A stretch of 22,447 bases of DNA. Origin: Pseudomonadota bacterium. GTDB taxonomy: Bacteria > Pseudomonadota > Alphaproteobacteria > Rhizobiales > Devosiaceae. Under the pieces are notes generated by a model. That model did no database searches and was not told the DNA's origin. It saw only the letters and a list, made by a program, of their open reading frames with translations. The position numbers and the translations under genes are program-made. Where the stretch lies: NCBI GenBank assembly GCA_023430705.1, contig JAEYZJ010000320.1:1-22447 (forward strand), in the 5' to 3' direction. This document shows positions 7,142-13,932 of this stretch, piece by piece (positions within the stretch are counted from its first letter, which is position 1; every line of letters begins with the position of its first letter).

Positions 7142-8011
7142 TCAGGCCTTGCCGGCCTTGCGCAGGTCGGCCCAGACGTCGTCCTGCGGGTCGTAGCCGA
7201 TCCAGTTGCGGCCATCCTCGAGGTCCCACGGCATGCCCGAATTGTTCGACATGCCGTTGACGACGATCGCCGGGGACGGCCACTTGCCGGCGTCGGCGGT
7301 CAGCGCCGCGAGCATCAGCCGCTCGTGGTCGCCGTTCGAGAGCCACATGTCGCGATACCACTTGGCGTTGCGCGCCAGCCCGGTCGGATCCGGCTCGCCG
7401 GCGCCGCCGCCGCCGTCGGTGAGGGTCGTTGCGAGGTTCGCGCCGCCCTGGCACCAGCCGATGCGGGTCGCGACCGCGGTGATGCGCCCGTTCGTGGCAT
7501 AGGCCCGCGCCATGCAGACGCGCTCGCCCAGCATCTTGGTCGCGCCATAGGCGGCGCCCCAGCGGTACATCGCGCCGTCCCAGTAGCGCGTGCCGCTCTT
7601 TTGCGGCGTCGACATGCGCAGCTTCTCGCCCTCGGGCAGCGGCTCGTCCTTGTAGCCGCCCATCGCGTGGTTCGACGAGGCGAAGACGAAGCGGCAGGGC
7701 CTGGTGCCGCCGCCGGCGTTCTCGAGCAGGTTCGCCGTCATGTCGAAGGACTTCGCCGATTCGGCCCAGCTCGAGGTCGGAGCCGGGTTGGCCGAGGCAT
7801 AATGCACGATGCCGTCGGCGGCGCGCACCGGCGCGAGCCAGCGCTCGTCACGCGGATCGGCCAGGTCGGCGACCACCGACTTCGACTTGCCCGAAGCCTC
7901 GAAGGGCTTCATGTCGATGCCGGTGATCTGCGTGACCCAGTCGGCCCGCTCCAGTGCCTGCCGCAGCTTGGTCCCCAGATTACCGGCAGCCCCGGTCACC
8001 ACTACATGCAT
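7142..8011 (-). CDS. NAD(P)-dependent epimerase/dehydratase-type extended SDR (uronate dehydrogenase-like)
   Basis: A 289-residue extended short-chain dehydrogenase. The N-terminal Rossmann motif is GAAGNLG (residues 7-13), with the acidic nucleotide-binding residue in GIDMKPF. The Ser of VFASSNHAMGGY and the YGATK pair (YxxxK) supply the catalytic triad. SSNHAMG and the overall length resemble uronate dehydrogenases, which oxidise hexuronates to aldarolactones, but the family is broad and the substrate is uncertain. ATG 8009-8011 is preceded by GAGGAGGA at good spacing. It is divergent from the 6-phosphogluconate dehydrogenase gene across an 87-base spacer containing a candidate operator. 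The pairing suggests sugar-acid metabolism. Confidence 0.82.
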   Translation of the reverse strand: MHVVVTGAAGNLGTKLRQALERADWVTQITGIDMKPFEASGKSKSVVADLADPRDERWLAPVRAADGIVHYASANPAPTSSWAESAKSFDMTANLLENAGGGTRPCRFVFASSNHAMGGYKDEPLPEGEKLRMSTPQKSGTRYWDGAMYRWGAAYGATKMLGERVCMARAYATNGRITAVATRIGWCQGGANLATTLTDGGGGAGEPDPTGLARNAKWYRDMWLSNGDHERLMLAALTADAGKWPSPAIVVNGMSNNSGMPWDLEDGRNWIGYDPQDDVWADLRKAGKA

Positions 8012-8047
8012 AATACAGTCCTCCTCGCGGGCCTTGGCTCCCGCCTC

Positions 8048-8066
8048 ATGTTGTCGCGTATAACAT
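8048..8066. promoter_or_regulatory. Candidate operator in divergent spacer
   Basis: A 19-bp interrupted palindrome with perfect outer arms ATGTT/AACAT and one more inner symmetric pair lies between the divergent SDR and 6-phosphogluconate dehydrogenase genes. It contains TATAAC, which could be a -10 element. The size and T-G-T/A-C-A ends resemble GntR- or LacI-type operators of sugar-acid genes. No regulator gene lies nearby, so the binding protein is unknown. Confidence 0.3.
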
Positions 8067-8098
8067 TCCGCACGGCTGTGGCCACTACGGAGAGCAGA

Positions 8099-9076
8099 AT
8101 GCAGATCGGCATTGTCGGGTTAGGGCGCATGGGCGGCAATATCGCCAAACGGCTGATGCGGGCGGGCCATGACGTGGCGGCCTACGACATCGACGCCGGG
8201 GCGCGGGCCGCGCTCGGCCGCGACGGGGCCCGTCCCGTCGAGACGCTGGAGGGCCTCGTCGAGGCCCTCACCGAGACGCCGCGGGCCATCTGGGTGATGC
8301 TGCCGGCCGGCAAGATCACCGAGGGCACGCTCGTCCATCTCAGCAACTGCCTCGCCGAGGGCGACATCCTCATCGACGGCGGCAACAGCTACTACAAGGA
8401 CGACATGCGGCGCGCCGCCGAGTTCGCGCGGCTCGGCATCCGCTATGTCGACGTGGGCACCTCGGGGGGCGTGTGGGGGCTCGAGCGGGGCTACTGCCTG
8501 ATGATCGGCGGCGACAAGGGCGCGGTCGACCATCTCGACCCGATCTTTGCCGCGCTCGCGCCCGGCCGCGGCGACATCCCGGTCACCCCCGGCAGGGAGG
8601 GGGCCGACCCGCGGGTCGAGCTCGGCTACATCCATGCCGGGCCGGCCGGCGCGGGCCATTTCGTCAAGATGATCCACAACGGCATCGAGTACGGCATGAT
8701 GCAGGCCTATGCCGAAGGCTTCGACATTCTCGCCAGCAAGAACTCCGAGGTGCTGCCACCGGACCTCAGGCTCGATCTCGATGTCGCCGACATCGCCGAG
8801 GTCTGGCGCCGCGGCTCGGTGGTAACCTCGTGGCTGCTCGACCTCAGTGCGGCCGCGCTCGCCCGCGATCCGGAGCTCGAGGGCTTTTCGGGCCATGTCG
8901 CCGATTCCGGCGAGGGCCGCTGGACGGTGGAGGCCGCGGTCGAGGAGGCCGTGCCGGCCGAAGTGCTGACGGCGGCGCTCTTCACCCGGTTCCGCTCGCG
9001 GCAGGACCACAACTTCGCCGAGAAGATGCTCTCGGCCATGCGGCTGGGCTTTGGCGGTCACAAGGAGCAGAGCTAG
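8099..9076 (+). CDS. gnd: Decarboxylating 6-phosphogluconate dehydrogenase, short (GndA-like) form
   Basis: A 325-residue enzyme that oxidatively decarboxylates 6-phosphogluconate to ribulose 5-phosphate in the cytoplasm. It is the short 'YqeC/GndA' type, about 300-330 residues, rather than the 470-residue pentose-phosphate form. The N-terminal Rossmann fold has GLGRMGGN (7-14). Asp30 at the end of the second strand favours NAD over NADP. Substrate-binding and catalytic motifs follow: GGNSYYKDD (94-102), DVGTSGGVWGLERGYCLMIGG (beginning at 118), and K190 with HNGIEYGMMQAYAE (from 193). The start ATG 8099 is preceded by GGAGAGCAGA. The stop codon overlaps, inside a CTAG, the stop of the convergent DUF1624 gene. 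A role in the pathway served by the divergent SDR and dehydrogenase is plausible. Confidence 0.93.
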   Translation: MQIGIVGLGRMGGNIAKRLMRAGHDVAAYDIDAGARAALGRDGARPVETLEGLVEALTETPRAIWVMLPAGKITEGTLVHLSNCLAEGDILIDGGNSYYKDDMRRAAEFARLGIRYVDVGTSGGVWGLERGYCLMIGGDKGAVDHLDPIFAALAPGRGDIPVTPGREGADPRVELGYIHAGPAGAGHFVKMIHNGIEYGMMQAYAEGFDILASKNSEVLPPDLRLDLDVADIAEVWRRGSVVTSWLLDLSAAALARDPELEGFSGHVADSGEGRWTVEAAVEEAVPAEVLTAALFTRFRSRQDHNFAEKMLSAMRLGFGGHKEQS

Positions 9077-10068
9077 GGTGCGGGTTGTTGTCCGGTCTTG
9101 ACCGTGCAGAGCCTTGCGACCTCGCTGACCCCGGCGAGCTGGGCGGGCGTGGGCTCGGTGGCGGCGAGGTCGTCCCAGAGGTTGGCCGCATCCACCTGCT
9201 CGAGCGCGCAGGCGCAGTAGCGGGTGCAGTATTCCGCCGTGCCGCCGGTTCCGGCGCAGCTCGCGTTGCAGCTCCGCACGAACCCCTCCGACACCGACTC
9301 GACCGCCGGCATGACCGGGGCGGGCTGGACGAGGCGGGCCAGCTCGAAGCCGCCGACCAGCAGCGGCTGGTGCACGAGGTAGATCAGCAGGCTCCAGCGC
9401 CCGACGAAGGCGAGCCCGCGGGCCAGCGGTTCGCCGCTGTGGAAGGCGGCGAGCCGCTCCGCGAAGGGCGAGGCGAGGACCAGCCTCATGCCGGCAATGC
9501 CGAGCAGCACGACGCCGAACCAGGGAAAGACCGGCACGATGTCGGTCGTTTCCGGCGAGACCGGCCAGAACCCGATCCAGCCGAGCGCCCGGCTCGAGAA
9601 GACCGGATCGTTGTAGGCGAAGTTCGCGGCGATGACGGCGAGGCCGAGCACGGCGACGAGGAGCGGCGGCAGGCGCAGGAAGGCGAGCCCGAGGAGCGAG
9701 AACAGCGCGATGGCGTGCAGCACGCCGAAGAAGACGAAGTAGTCCGGAAACTGGATATAGGTCCCGATGCTGACCAGCAGGGCGGCGCCGACGAGCAGCG
9801 CGAAGCGCCGCCAGAAGCGGCGCCAGCGGATGCCCTTGCCGTGCCCGAGCACGAGCCCGGCGCCGACCAGCAGCAGGAAGCTCGTGAGGATCGACTTCTG
9901 GAAGATCACCCAACCCCATGCGGTGGTCACGTCGACGCTGGAGTAGCCGAAGTAGTAGAGGTCCCAGCCGAGGTGGAAGACGATCATGGCGAGGATCGCC
10001 AGTCCACGCAGGATGTCGAGCAGTTGGTAGCGCGGAGGCCGCGGGCCGCTCTGCGGATCGATACTCAC
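9073..10068 (-). CDS. DUF1624 membrane protein (heparan-alpha-glucosaminide N-acetyltransferase-like) with Cys-rich C-terminal tail
   Basis: A 331-residue multi-pass inner-membrane protein. DUF1624/YeiB-type signatures are present: LLDILRGLAILAMIVFHLGWD (starting at 16), a basic loop RWRRFWRRFA (81-90) between helices, FFGVLHAIAL (113-122), FPWFGVVLLG (181-190), and a terminal LIYLVHQPLL (228-237). About eight or nine hydrophobic helices are visible. The family is acyltransferase-like, but bacterial substrates are unknown. After the last helix a soluble tail of about 75 residues carries Cys267, 271, 281, 285, 287 and 321. GTG 10066-10068 is chosen because it gives a short cytoplasmic lead before the family start. 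The longer frame to 10260 adds a low-complexity Gly/Ala stretch. Divergent from the cyclic-nucleotide-binding gene. Confidence 0.82.
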   Translation of the reverse strand: MSIDPQSGPRPPRYQLLDILRGLAILAMIVFHLGWDLYYFGYSSVDVTTAWGWVIFQKSILTSFLLLVGAGLVLGHGKGIRWRRFWRRFALLVGAALLVSIGTYIQFPDYFVFFGVLHAIALFSLLGLAFLRLPPLLVAVLGLAVIAANFAYNDPVFSSRALGWIGFWPVSPETTDIVPVFPWFGVVLLGIAGMRLVLASPFAERLAAFHSGEPLARGLAFVGRWSLLIYLVHQPLLVGGFELARLVQPAPVMPAVESVSEGFVRSCNASCAGTGGTAEYCTRYCACALEQVDAANLWDDLAATEPTPAQLAGVSEVARLCTVKTGQQPAP

Positions 10069-10171
10069 TGCTGCGCCCCCCGCCGACTCAATTCCGACAA
10101 TAGTGGAACCGGCCTGCCCCTCAAGCGTTGCTTGCCGTCCCCTGTCGGCAGATGCGCCCCCATCGCCGGCC

Positions 10172-10204
10172 GAGCCGCTCGAACCTCCCCCGTTCGGGCG
10201 GCTC
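10172..10204 (+). terminator. Terminator-like hairpin in a divergent spacer
   Basis: Thirteen-base arms (10172-10184 and 10192-10204) pair at 12 of 13 positions around a seven-base loop, followed at once by TCTTTTCTT (10205-10213). This is the best intrinsic-terminator-like structure in the left half. No plus-strand gene ends just upstream; it lies 105 bases before the cyclic-nucleotide-binding start. It could be a leader attenuator or the end of a short RNA. Confidence 0.5.
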
Positions 10205-10308
10205 TCTTTTCTTGCCGGCGCCTCTCCACCGCCTCGGATGTCGCTTCGCATCCCCCCCAAGCTCGGCTACCATTACAAGGGTTGCGGGATTCCGGCGGGA
10301 GTGGCGCG

Positions 10309-10743
10309 TTGGCAGATCAGGATTGGCTGCGGTTCGATTACTATCCGGCCGGCAGCGAGCTCATCACCCAGGGACGGAACGCCGGCGGCAGCCTGATGGT
10401 GCTGCGGGAGGGCGAGGTCGAGGTCATCCGCGACGGCCGGTTCGTTTCCACCATCAGGCAGCCGGGCGCCATCTTCGGCGAAATGAGCGTGCTGCTGGAG
10501 CGACCGCACTCGGCAACCGTCCGGGCCCTCACCGAGGTGCAGGTCTACGTCATCGACGATGCGCTGCGGGTGCTCGAGGCGCATCCGGCGTGGCTGCTGC
10601 AGATCGCGCGCCTGCTCGCCCAGCGCGTCAATACCACCACGGCGCAGCTCGTGGCGCTCAGGCAGAAGGAAGCCGAGAGCGAGGAGGACATCCTCGTTCT
10701 GCCCACCAACGTGCTCTCGAGCTGGGCGGACCCGCAGGTATGA
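10309..10743 (+). CDS. Stand-alone cyclic nucleotide-binding domain protein
   Basis: A 144-residue protein made almost entirely of one Crp-type cNMP-binding beta-barrel: FDYYPAGSELITQGRNAGGS, LMVLREGEVEVIRDGRFV, then the phosphate-binding cassette GEMSVLLERPHSATVRAL. A helix and a charged tail follow. There is no DNA-binding HTH, kinase or channel domain, so any output must come from a partner. In the cassette the usual Arg that contacts the cyclic phosphate appears as His (PHSATV instead of RSA), which may weaken or change ligand preference. The TTG start at 10309 has GGGAG seven bases upstream and gives the natural domain start. Its stop overlaps the ATG of the SelT/SelW-like gene (ATGA), so the two are translationally coupled. 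Confidence 0.8.
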   Translation: MADQDWLRFDYYPAGSELITQGRNAGGSLMVLREGEVEVIRDGRFVSTIRQPGAIFGEMSVLLERPHSATVRALTEVQVYVIDDALRVLEAHPAWLLQIARLLAQRVNTTTAQLVALRQKEAESEEDILVLPTNVLSSWADPQV

Positions 10744-11051
10744 CGGACAAGCCGCAGCTGCGCATCACCTACTGCACGCAGTGCAACTGGCTGCTGCGTG
10801 CCGCCTGGATGGCGCAGGAGGTGCTCTCGACCTTCAGCCTCGAAATGGGCGAGGTCAGCCTCGTGCCGGGCACGGGCGGCATCTTTCAGATCCATCTCGA
10901 CGGCGAGCTGGTGTGGGAGCGCAAGCGCGACGGCGGGTTCCCCGACGCCAGGCAGATCAAGCAGCTGGTGCGCGACCGGGTCGACCCGGGCCGCGACCTC
11001 GGACATGTCGACCACCCCCGGGGGCCCGCCGCGCGACATGGCCATTCCTGA
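10740..11051 (+). CDS. SelT/SelW/SelH (Rdx) family redox protein, Cys form
   Basis: A 103-residue thioredoxin-fold protein of the SelW/Rdx family. The redox motif is CTQC (Cys12, Cys15) in ITYCTQCNWLLRAAWMAQE, the position of CxxU in selenoprotein W, so this is the cysteine version. Family features continue with GEVSLVPGTGGIFQIHLDG, LVWERKRDGGFPDARQIKQL and VRDRVDPGRDLGH. It is cytoplasmic, with no signal peptide. Its start overlaps the stop of the cNMP-binding gene by four bases. The reaction of bacterial members is unknown; roles in thiol redox are inferred from the fold. Confidence 0.88.
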   Translation: MTDKPQLRITYCTQCNWLLRAAWMAQEVLSTFSLEMGEVSLVPGTGGIFQIHLDGELVWERKRDGGFPDARQIKQLVRDRVDPGRDLGHVDHPRGPAARHGHS

Positions 11052-11184
11052 ACCAGGGGGCTCCAGCGCAAGGCGTTCCCGAGAATCCGGTTGAGCGCGC
11101 CAAGACTTAGCGGATAAGGTCCCCGGGCATGCCGGCAGGGGTGATAATGGCCGGCGACAAACTGTTCCGGGAGAACGCCGCCTC

Positions 11185-11985
11185 ATGAAATCGACGCTGA
11201 CCCTCGCTGCCACGATCCTCGTGGCACTTGGCTTCGCCCTGCCCGCCGCTCACGCCGAGGGGCTGCCGGACCTGGGGGGCCGGACCATCAAGGCGGTGAC
11301 CGAGAACGCCTACTACCCGCTCAACTTCGCCGACAAGTCGGGCAACGGCATCGGGCTCGAGTACGACGTCATCAACGAGGCCGCCAGGCGCCTCAACGCA
11401 GAGGTCGAGTGGGGCCTGTCGGCCTGGGACGTGATGATCGAGGCGGTGCGCACCGGCCAGTACGACATCGGCGCGGACGGCATCACCATCACGGCCGAAC
11501 GCGAGGAGCAGATCGACTTCACGCAGCCGTTCATCACGGTCGAGCAGTATTTCCTCGTGCGGGCCGACGAGACGCGGATCAGCGGCATCGACAGCTTCAA
11601 GTCCGACGAGAAGCTGCTGTTCGGCGCCCAGCCGGGCACCTCGGCCTTCTACACCGCGATCTACGACGTGCTCGACGGGGACGAGGCCAATCCGCGGGTC
11701 AAGCTGTTCGACACGTTCGGCGCTTCGGTGGCCGCGCTCAAGTCGGGCGACGTCGATGCGGTGATCGCCGACCAGTCCGCGGCGGCGGGCTATATCGGCG
11801 CCGATCCGGGTGCCTTCAAGCAGGTGGGCGACCCGATCAAGTCCGAGCCGCTCGGCTTCATCCTCACCCCCGGCTCCGACCTTGTCGCGCCCTTCAACGC
11901 CGCGATCGACCAGATGAAGGCCGACGGCACGCTCGACGGGCTCATCCGCAAGTGGTTCTTCGAGTACGGCGAGCAGAAGTCCTGA
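11185..11985 (+). CDS. Polar amino acid ABC transporter substrate-binding protein
   Basis: A 266-residue periplasmic binding protein of family 3 (SBP_bac_3). A signal peptide ends near PAAHA|EG (about residue 24). The two-lobed fold is indicated by TIKAVTENAYYPLNF, GIGLEYDVINEAARRL, WDVMIEAVRTGQYDIGADGI, TITAEREEQIDFTQPF, AVIADQSAAAGYI and the C-terminal LDGLIRKWFFEYG. It delivers polar amino acids or related solutes to the permease encoded next. A 9-bp hairpin separates the two genes. Shine-Dalgarno GGGAGAA lies slightly far upstream of the ATG. The exact solute cannot be read from sequence. Confidence 0.92.
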   Translation: MKSTLTLAATILVALGFALPAAHAEGLPDLGGRTIKAVTENAYYPLNFADKSGNGIGLEYDVINEAARRLNAEVEWGLSAWDVMIEAVRTGQYDIGADGITITAEREEQIDFTQPFITVEQYFLVRADETRISGIDSFKSDEKLLFGAQPGTSAFYTAIYDVLDGDEANPRVKLFDTFGASVAALKSGDVDAVIADQSAAAGYIGADPGAFKQVGDPIKSEPLGFILTPGSDLVAPFNAAIDQMKADGTLDGLIRKWFFEYGEQKS

Positions 11986-11996
11986 TCCGCCCACAG

Positions 11997-12022
11997 GGGA
12001 CGCGCCGGTCTGCGCGCGTCCC
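11997..12022 (+). promoter_or_regulatory. Intercistronic hairpin between binding-protein and permease genes
   Basis: A perfect 9-bp stem (11997-12005 with 12014-12022) and an eight-base loop lie 12 bases after the binding-protein stop and 8 bases before the permease ATG. No U-tract follows. Such stem-loops commonly protect the 3' end of the binding-protein message so that it accumulates above the permease. The permease start has no visible Shine-Dalgarno, which fits reduced expression. Confidence 0.45.
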
Positions 12023-12029
12023 TCGCCTG

Positions 12030-12845
12030 ATGCCCAGGACGGCTCGCTCCCAGGTTCTGTCCCGTTTCCCGTGGTGGCTGCTGGCCATCGCGTTGCTCGG
12101 GCTCATGACGCTCTGGGCGATCGTTGCCGACCAGGGCTATGCCGAGATCTTCGACGTGCTGCGCAGGGGCGTGGTGACGACGTTGTGGGTGACGCTGGTC
12201 GCCTTCATCCTCGCCTCGCTGCTCGGGCTCGTGGTGGCGCTGGCGCGCACCTCGGAAAATCCCTGGCTCAGCCAGGCGGCGACCTTCTACACCGAGATCA
12301 TCCGCGGCATCCCCATTCTGGTGGCGCTGTTCTACGTCGCCTTCGTGGGCGCCCCGGCCATGGTCGCCGGCGTCAACTGGCTGCTGACCCCTCTGGTCCA
12401 GTCCGGCTTCATGGGCCCCCTCACGGTGCGGGACTTCGATTTCACCTGGCGCGCCATCGTCGCGCTCACCGTCTGCTATTCGGCCTTCATCGCCGAAATC
12501 TTCAGGGCCGGGATCGAGGCGGTGGACCGCGGCCAGATCGAGGCCGCCCGTTCGCTTGGGTTCGGCCGCTGGCACACGTTCCGCTTCATCGTCGCCCCGC
12601 AGGCGCTGCGCACGATCCTGCCGCCGCTGGGCAACGACTTCGTCGCGATGATCAAGGACTCGGCGCTCGTCTCGGCGCTCGGGGTGCAGGACATCACGCA
12701 GCTGGGCAAGGTCTACTCCTCCTCGACGTTCAAGTTCTTCGAGACCTACAACGTCGTCGCCTTCCTCTACCTCACCATGACCATCTCGCTGTCGCTGCTG
12801 GTGCGCTGGCTGGAGGGCCGGCTGCGGCAATCGCAGGAGCGATAG
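12030..12845 (+). CDS. Amino acid ABC transporter permease (HisM family)
   Basis: A 271-residue inner-membrane permease of the polar amino acid type. Hydrophobic helices are seen at WWLLAIALLGLMTLWAIV, in VTLVAFILASLLGLVVAL, around IPILVALFYVAFVGAP, at AIVALTVCYSAFIAEIF and near the C terminus. The cytoplasmic EAA loop, which docks the ATPase, is EAARSLGFGRWHTFRFIVAP. It pairs with the binding protein just upstream. No ATP-binding subunit is encoded next to it, so the ATPase must be shared or located elsewhere. ATG 12030 is the only reasonable start, although no clear Shine-Dalgarno precedes it. Confidence 0.92.
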   Translation: MPRTARSQVLSRFPWWLLAIALLGLMTLWAIVADQGYAEIFDVLRRGVVTTLWVTLVAFILASLLGLVVALARTSENPWLSQAATFYTEIIRGIPILVALFYVAFVGAPAMVAGVNWLLTPLVQSGFMGPLTVRDFDFTWRAIVALTVCYSAFIAEIFRAGIEAVDRGQIEAARSLGFGRWHTFRFIVAPQALRTILPPLGNDFVAMIKDSALVSALGVQDITQLGKVYSSSTFKFFETYNVVAFLYLTMTISLSLLVRWLEGRLRQSQER

Positions 12846-12909
12846 TTGCACGGGGCGGCACGGGTCCCCACATCACCGCCGTCGGCCCTGCAACCGGAAG
12901 CCATGCCAC

Positions 12910-13458
12910 ATGCTCACGCGCCTCGCCTCCCTCGGCCTCGCCCTCGTCCTCACCGGCGCACTCGCGGCGTGCGGCAACAACAACGCCAACAGCGACGTCG
13001 GCAAGGTCGGCGTCGACTGGACCGGCAACGACATCTCGGTCGAGGCCATCGCCGACCCGCAGGTCAAGGGCGTCATCTGCCACGTCGCCTACTTCAACCG
13101 CTCGCTGATCGACCGGCTGCAGCAGGGCAACTGGTTCGAGGACCCGTCCTATTCGGCCGTCGACTGCACCGCCAACGGGCCGATCACGATCGGCAAGATC
13201 AACACTGGCAAGGGCGGCGAGGAGATTTTCCAGCAGGCCCGCTCGCTCATCTGGAAGAGCCTGCGCGTCTCGCGCATCTACGATGCCGAGAACAACGCGC
13301 TCGTCTACCTCGCCCATGCGCGCGAACTGCAGCAGGGGTCGGGCAAGATGAGCCTCTCGGTGGTGCCCCTCAACGAGCATCAGGTGACATGGGCCAATGG
13401 AGCTCCGGCGGGCGTAGAGCAGCCCGCGCCGGCGGGAGCGGCTGCTGGCGGCATCTGA
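12910..13458 (+). CDS. creA: CREA family lipoprotein (CreA-like)
   Basis: A 182-residue homologue of E. coli CreA, a periplasmic protein of unknown biochemical role encoded near creBC in enterobacteria. Family blocks are visible: KVGVDWTGNDISVEAIADPQ, VKGVICHVAYFNR, NGPITIGKINTGKGGEEIF, SLIWKSLRVSRIYDAENNAL and VYLAHARELQQGSGKMSLSVV. The signal peptide ends in the lipobox LAAC (Cys21), so this version is a lipoprotein, with an Ala/Pro-rich C-terminal tail. It follows the permease gene by 64 bases with its own GGAAG ribosome site and may be transcribed separately. Confidence 0.88.
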   Translation: MLTRLASLGLALVLTGALAACGNNNANSDVGKVGVDWTGNDISVEAIADPQVKGVICHVAYFNRSLIDRLQQGNWFEDPSYSAVDCTANGPITIGKINTGKGGEEIFQQARSLIWKSLRVSRIYDAENNALVYLAHARELQQGSGKMSLSVVPLNEHQVTWANGAPAGVEQPAPAGAAAGGI

Positions 13459-13564
13459 ACCGTTCAAATCCCGATCAAACGCGACCTTTCCGGGCAATGG
13501 GGCGGCAACTGCGCGGGCGCGAGGCTCGGGATCGGGCGCAGGTTTGCGCCGGGGGAGGCCGAAC

Positions 13565-13753
13565 ATGACGCAGGCGACGGAACTCTTGCAGCAGCATGCC
13601 GCGATGCTCTTCGCCTGTGTGGTCCTGATCGTTGCCTTCTTCCTCATCGCCCGCCTCGCGCGGGTGAGCCAGGGGCTCTCGCTGGCGCTGGCACTCACGC
13701 CGATGGCCTACGCGGTGGCGCTCCACAACGGCCTGCTGCTCGGGCTGATCTAG
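13565..13753 (+). CDS. Small membrane protein
   Basis: A 62-residue protein with a strong GGGGGAGG ribosome-binding site six to seven bases before the ATG. It contains two hydrophobic segments, at MLFACVVLIVAFFLIARLA and LSLALALTPMAYAVAL, separated by a short polar turn, so it is probably a two-helix inner-membrane hairpin. No family is recognised. It stands 106 bases after creA and 179 bases before the peroxiredoxin gene. Confidence 0.65.
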   Translation: MTQATELLQQHAAMLFACVVLIVAFFLIARLARVSQGLSLALALTPMAYAVALHNGLLLGLI

Positions 13754-13779
13754 GCCTCTCGCCGCCCGCTTTCCGGTCA

Positions 13780-13813
13780 CCAGCCGTGCCGCGAAAGGCG
13801 TTGCTGCGGCTGG
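13780..13813 (+). terminator. Inverted repeat after the small membrane protein gene
   Basis: A 7-bp perfect stem, CCAGCCG (13780-13786) with CGGCTGG (13807-13813), encloses a 20-base loop 27 bases after the upstream stop. There is no U-tract. It is a possible weak terminator or leader structure for the peroxiredoxin transcript. Confidence 0.2.
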
Positions 13814-13932
13814 CCGATACGGCACAAAAACGTTTCAAGCCATCCGGTCGCAATCGCTGCCCTGCCAGTCGATATTGTGGCCCGGGCGCCGCAAGGCGCC
13901 GAGCGGCTCAGACCCGCACCAAGGAGTTCAAC

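Noticed and set aside
5636..8098. Very long plus-strand frame leading into gnd
   Set aside because: The first 820 codons are antisense to two well-recognised minus-strand enzymes. The true gnd start is the ATG at 8099 with the Rossmann motif.
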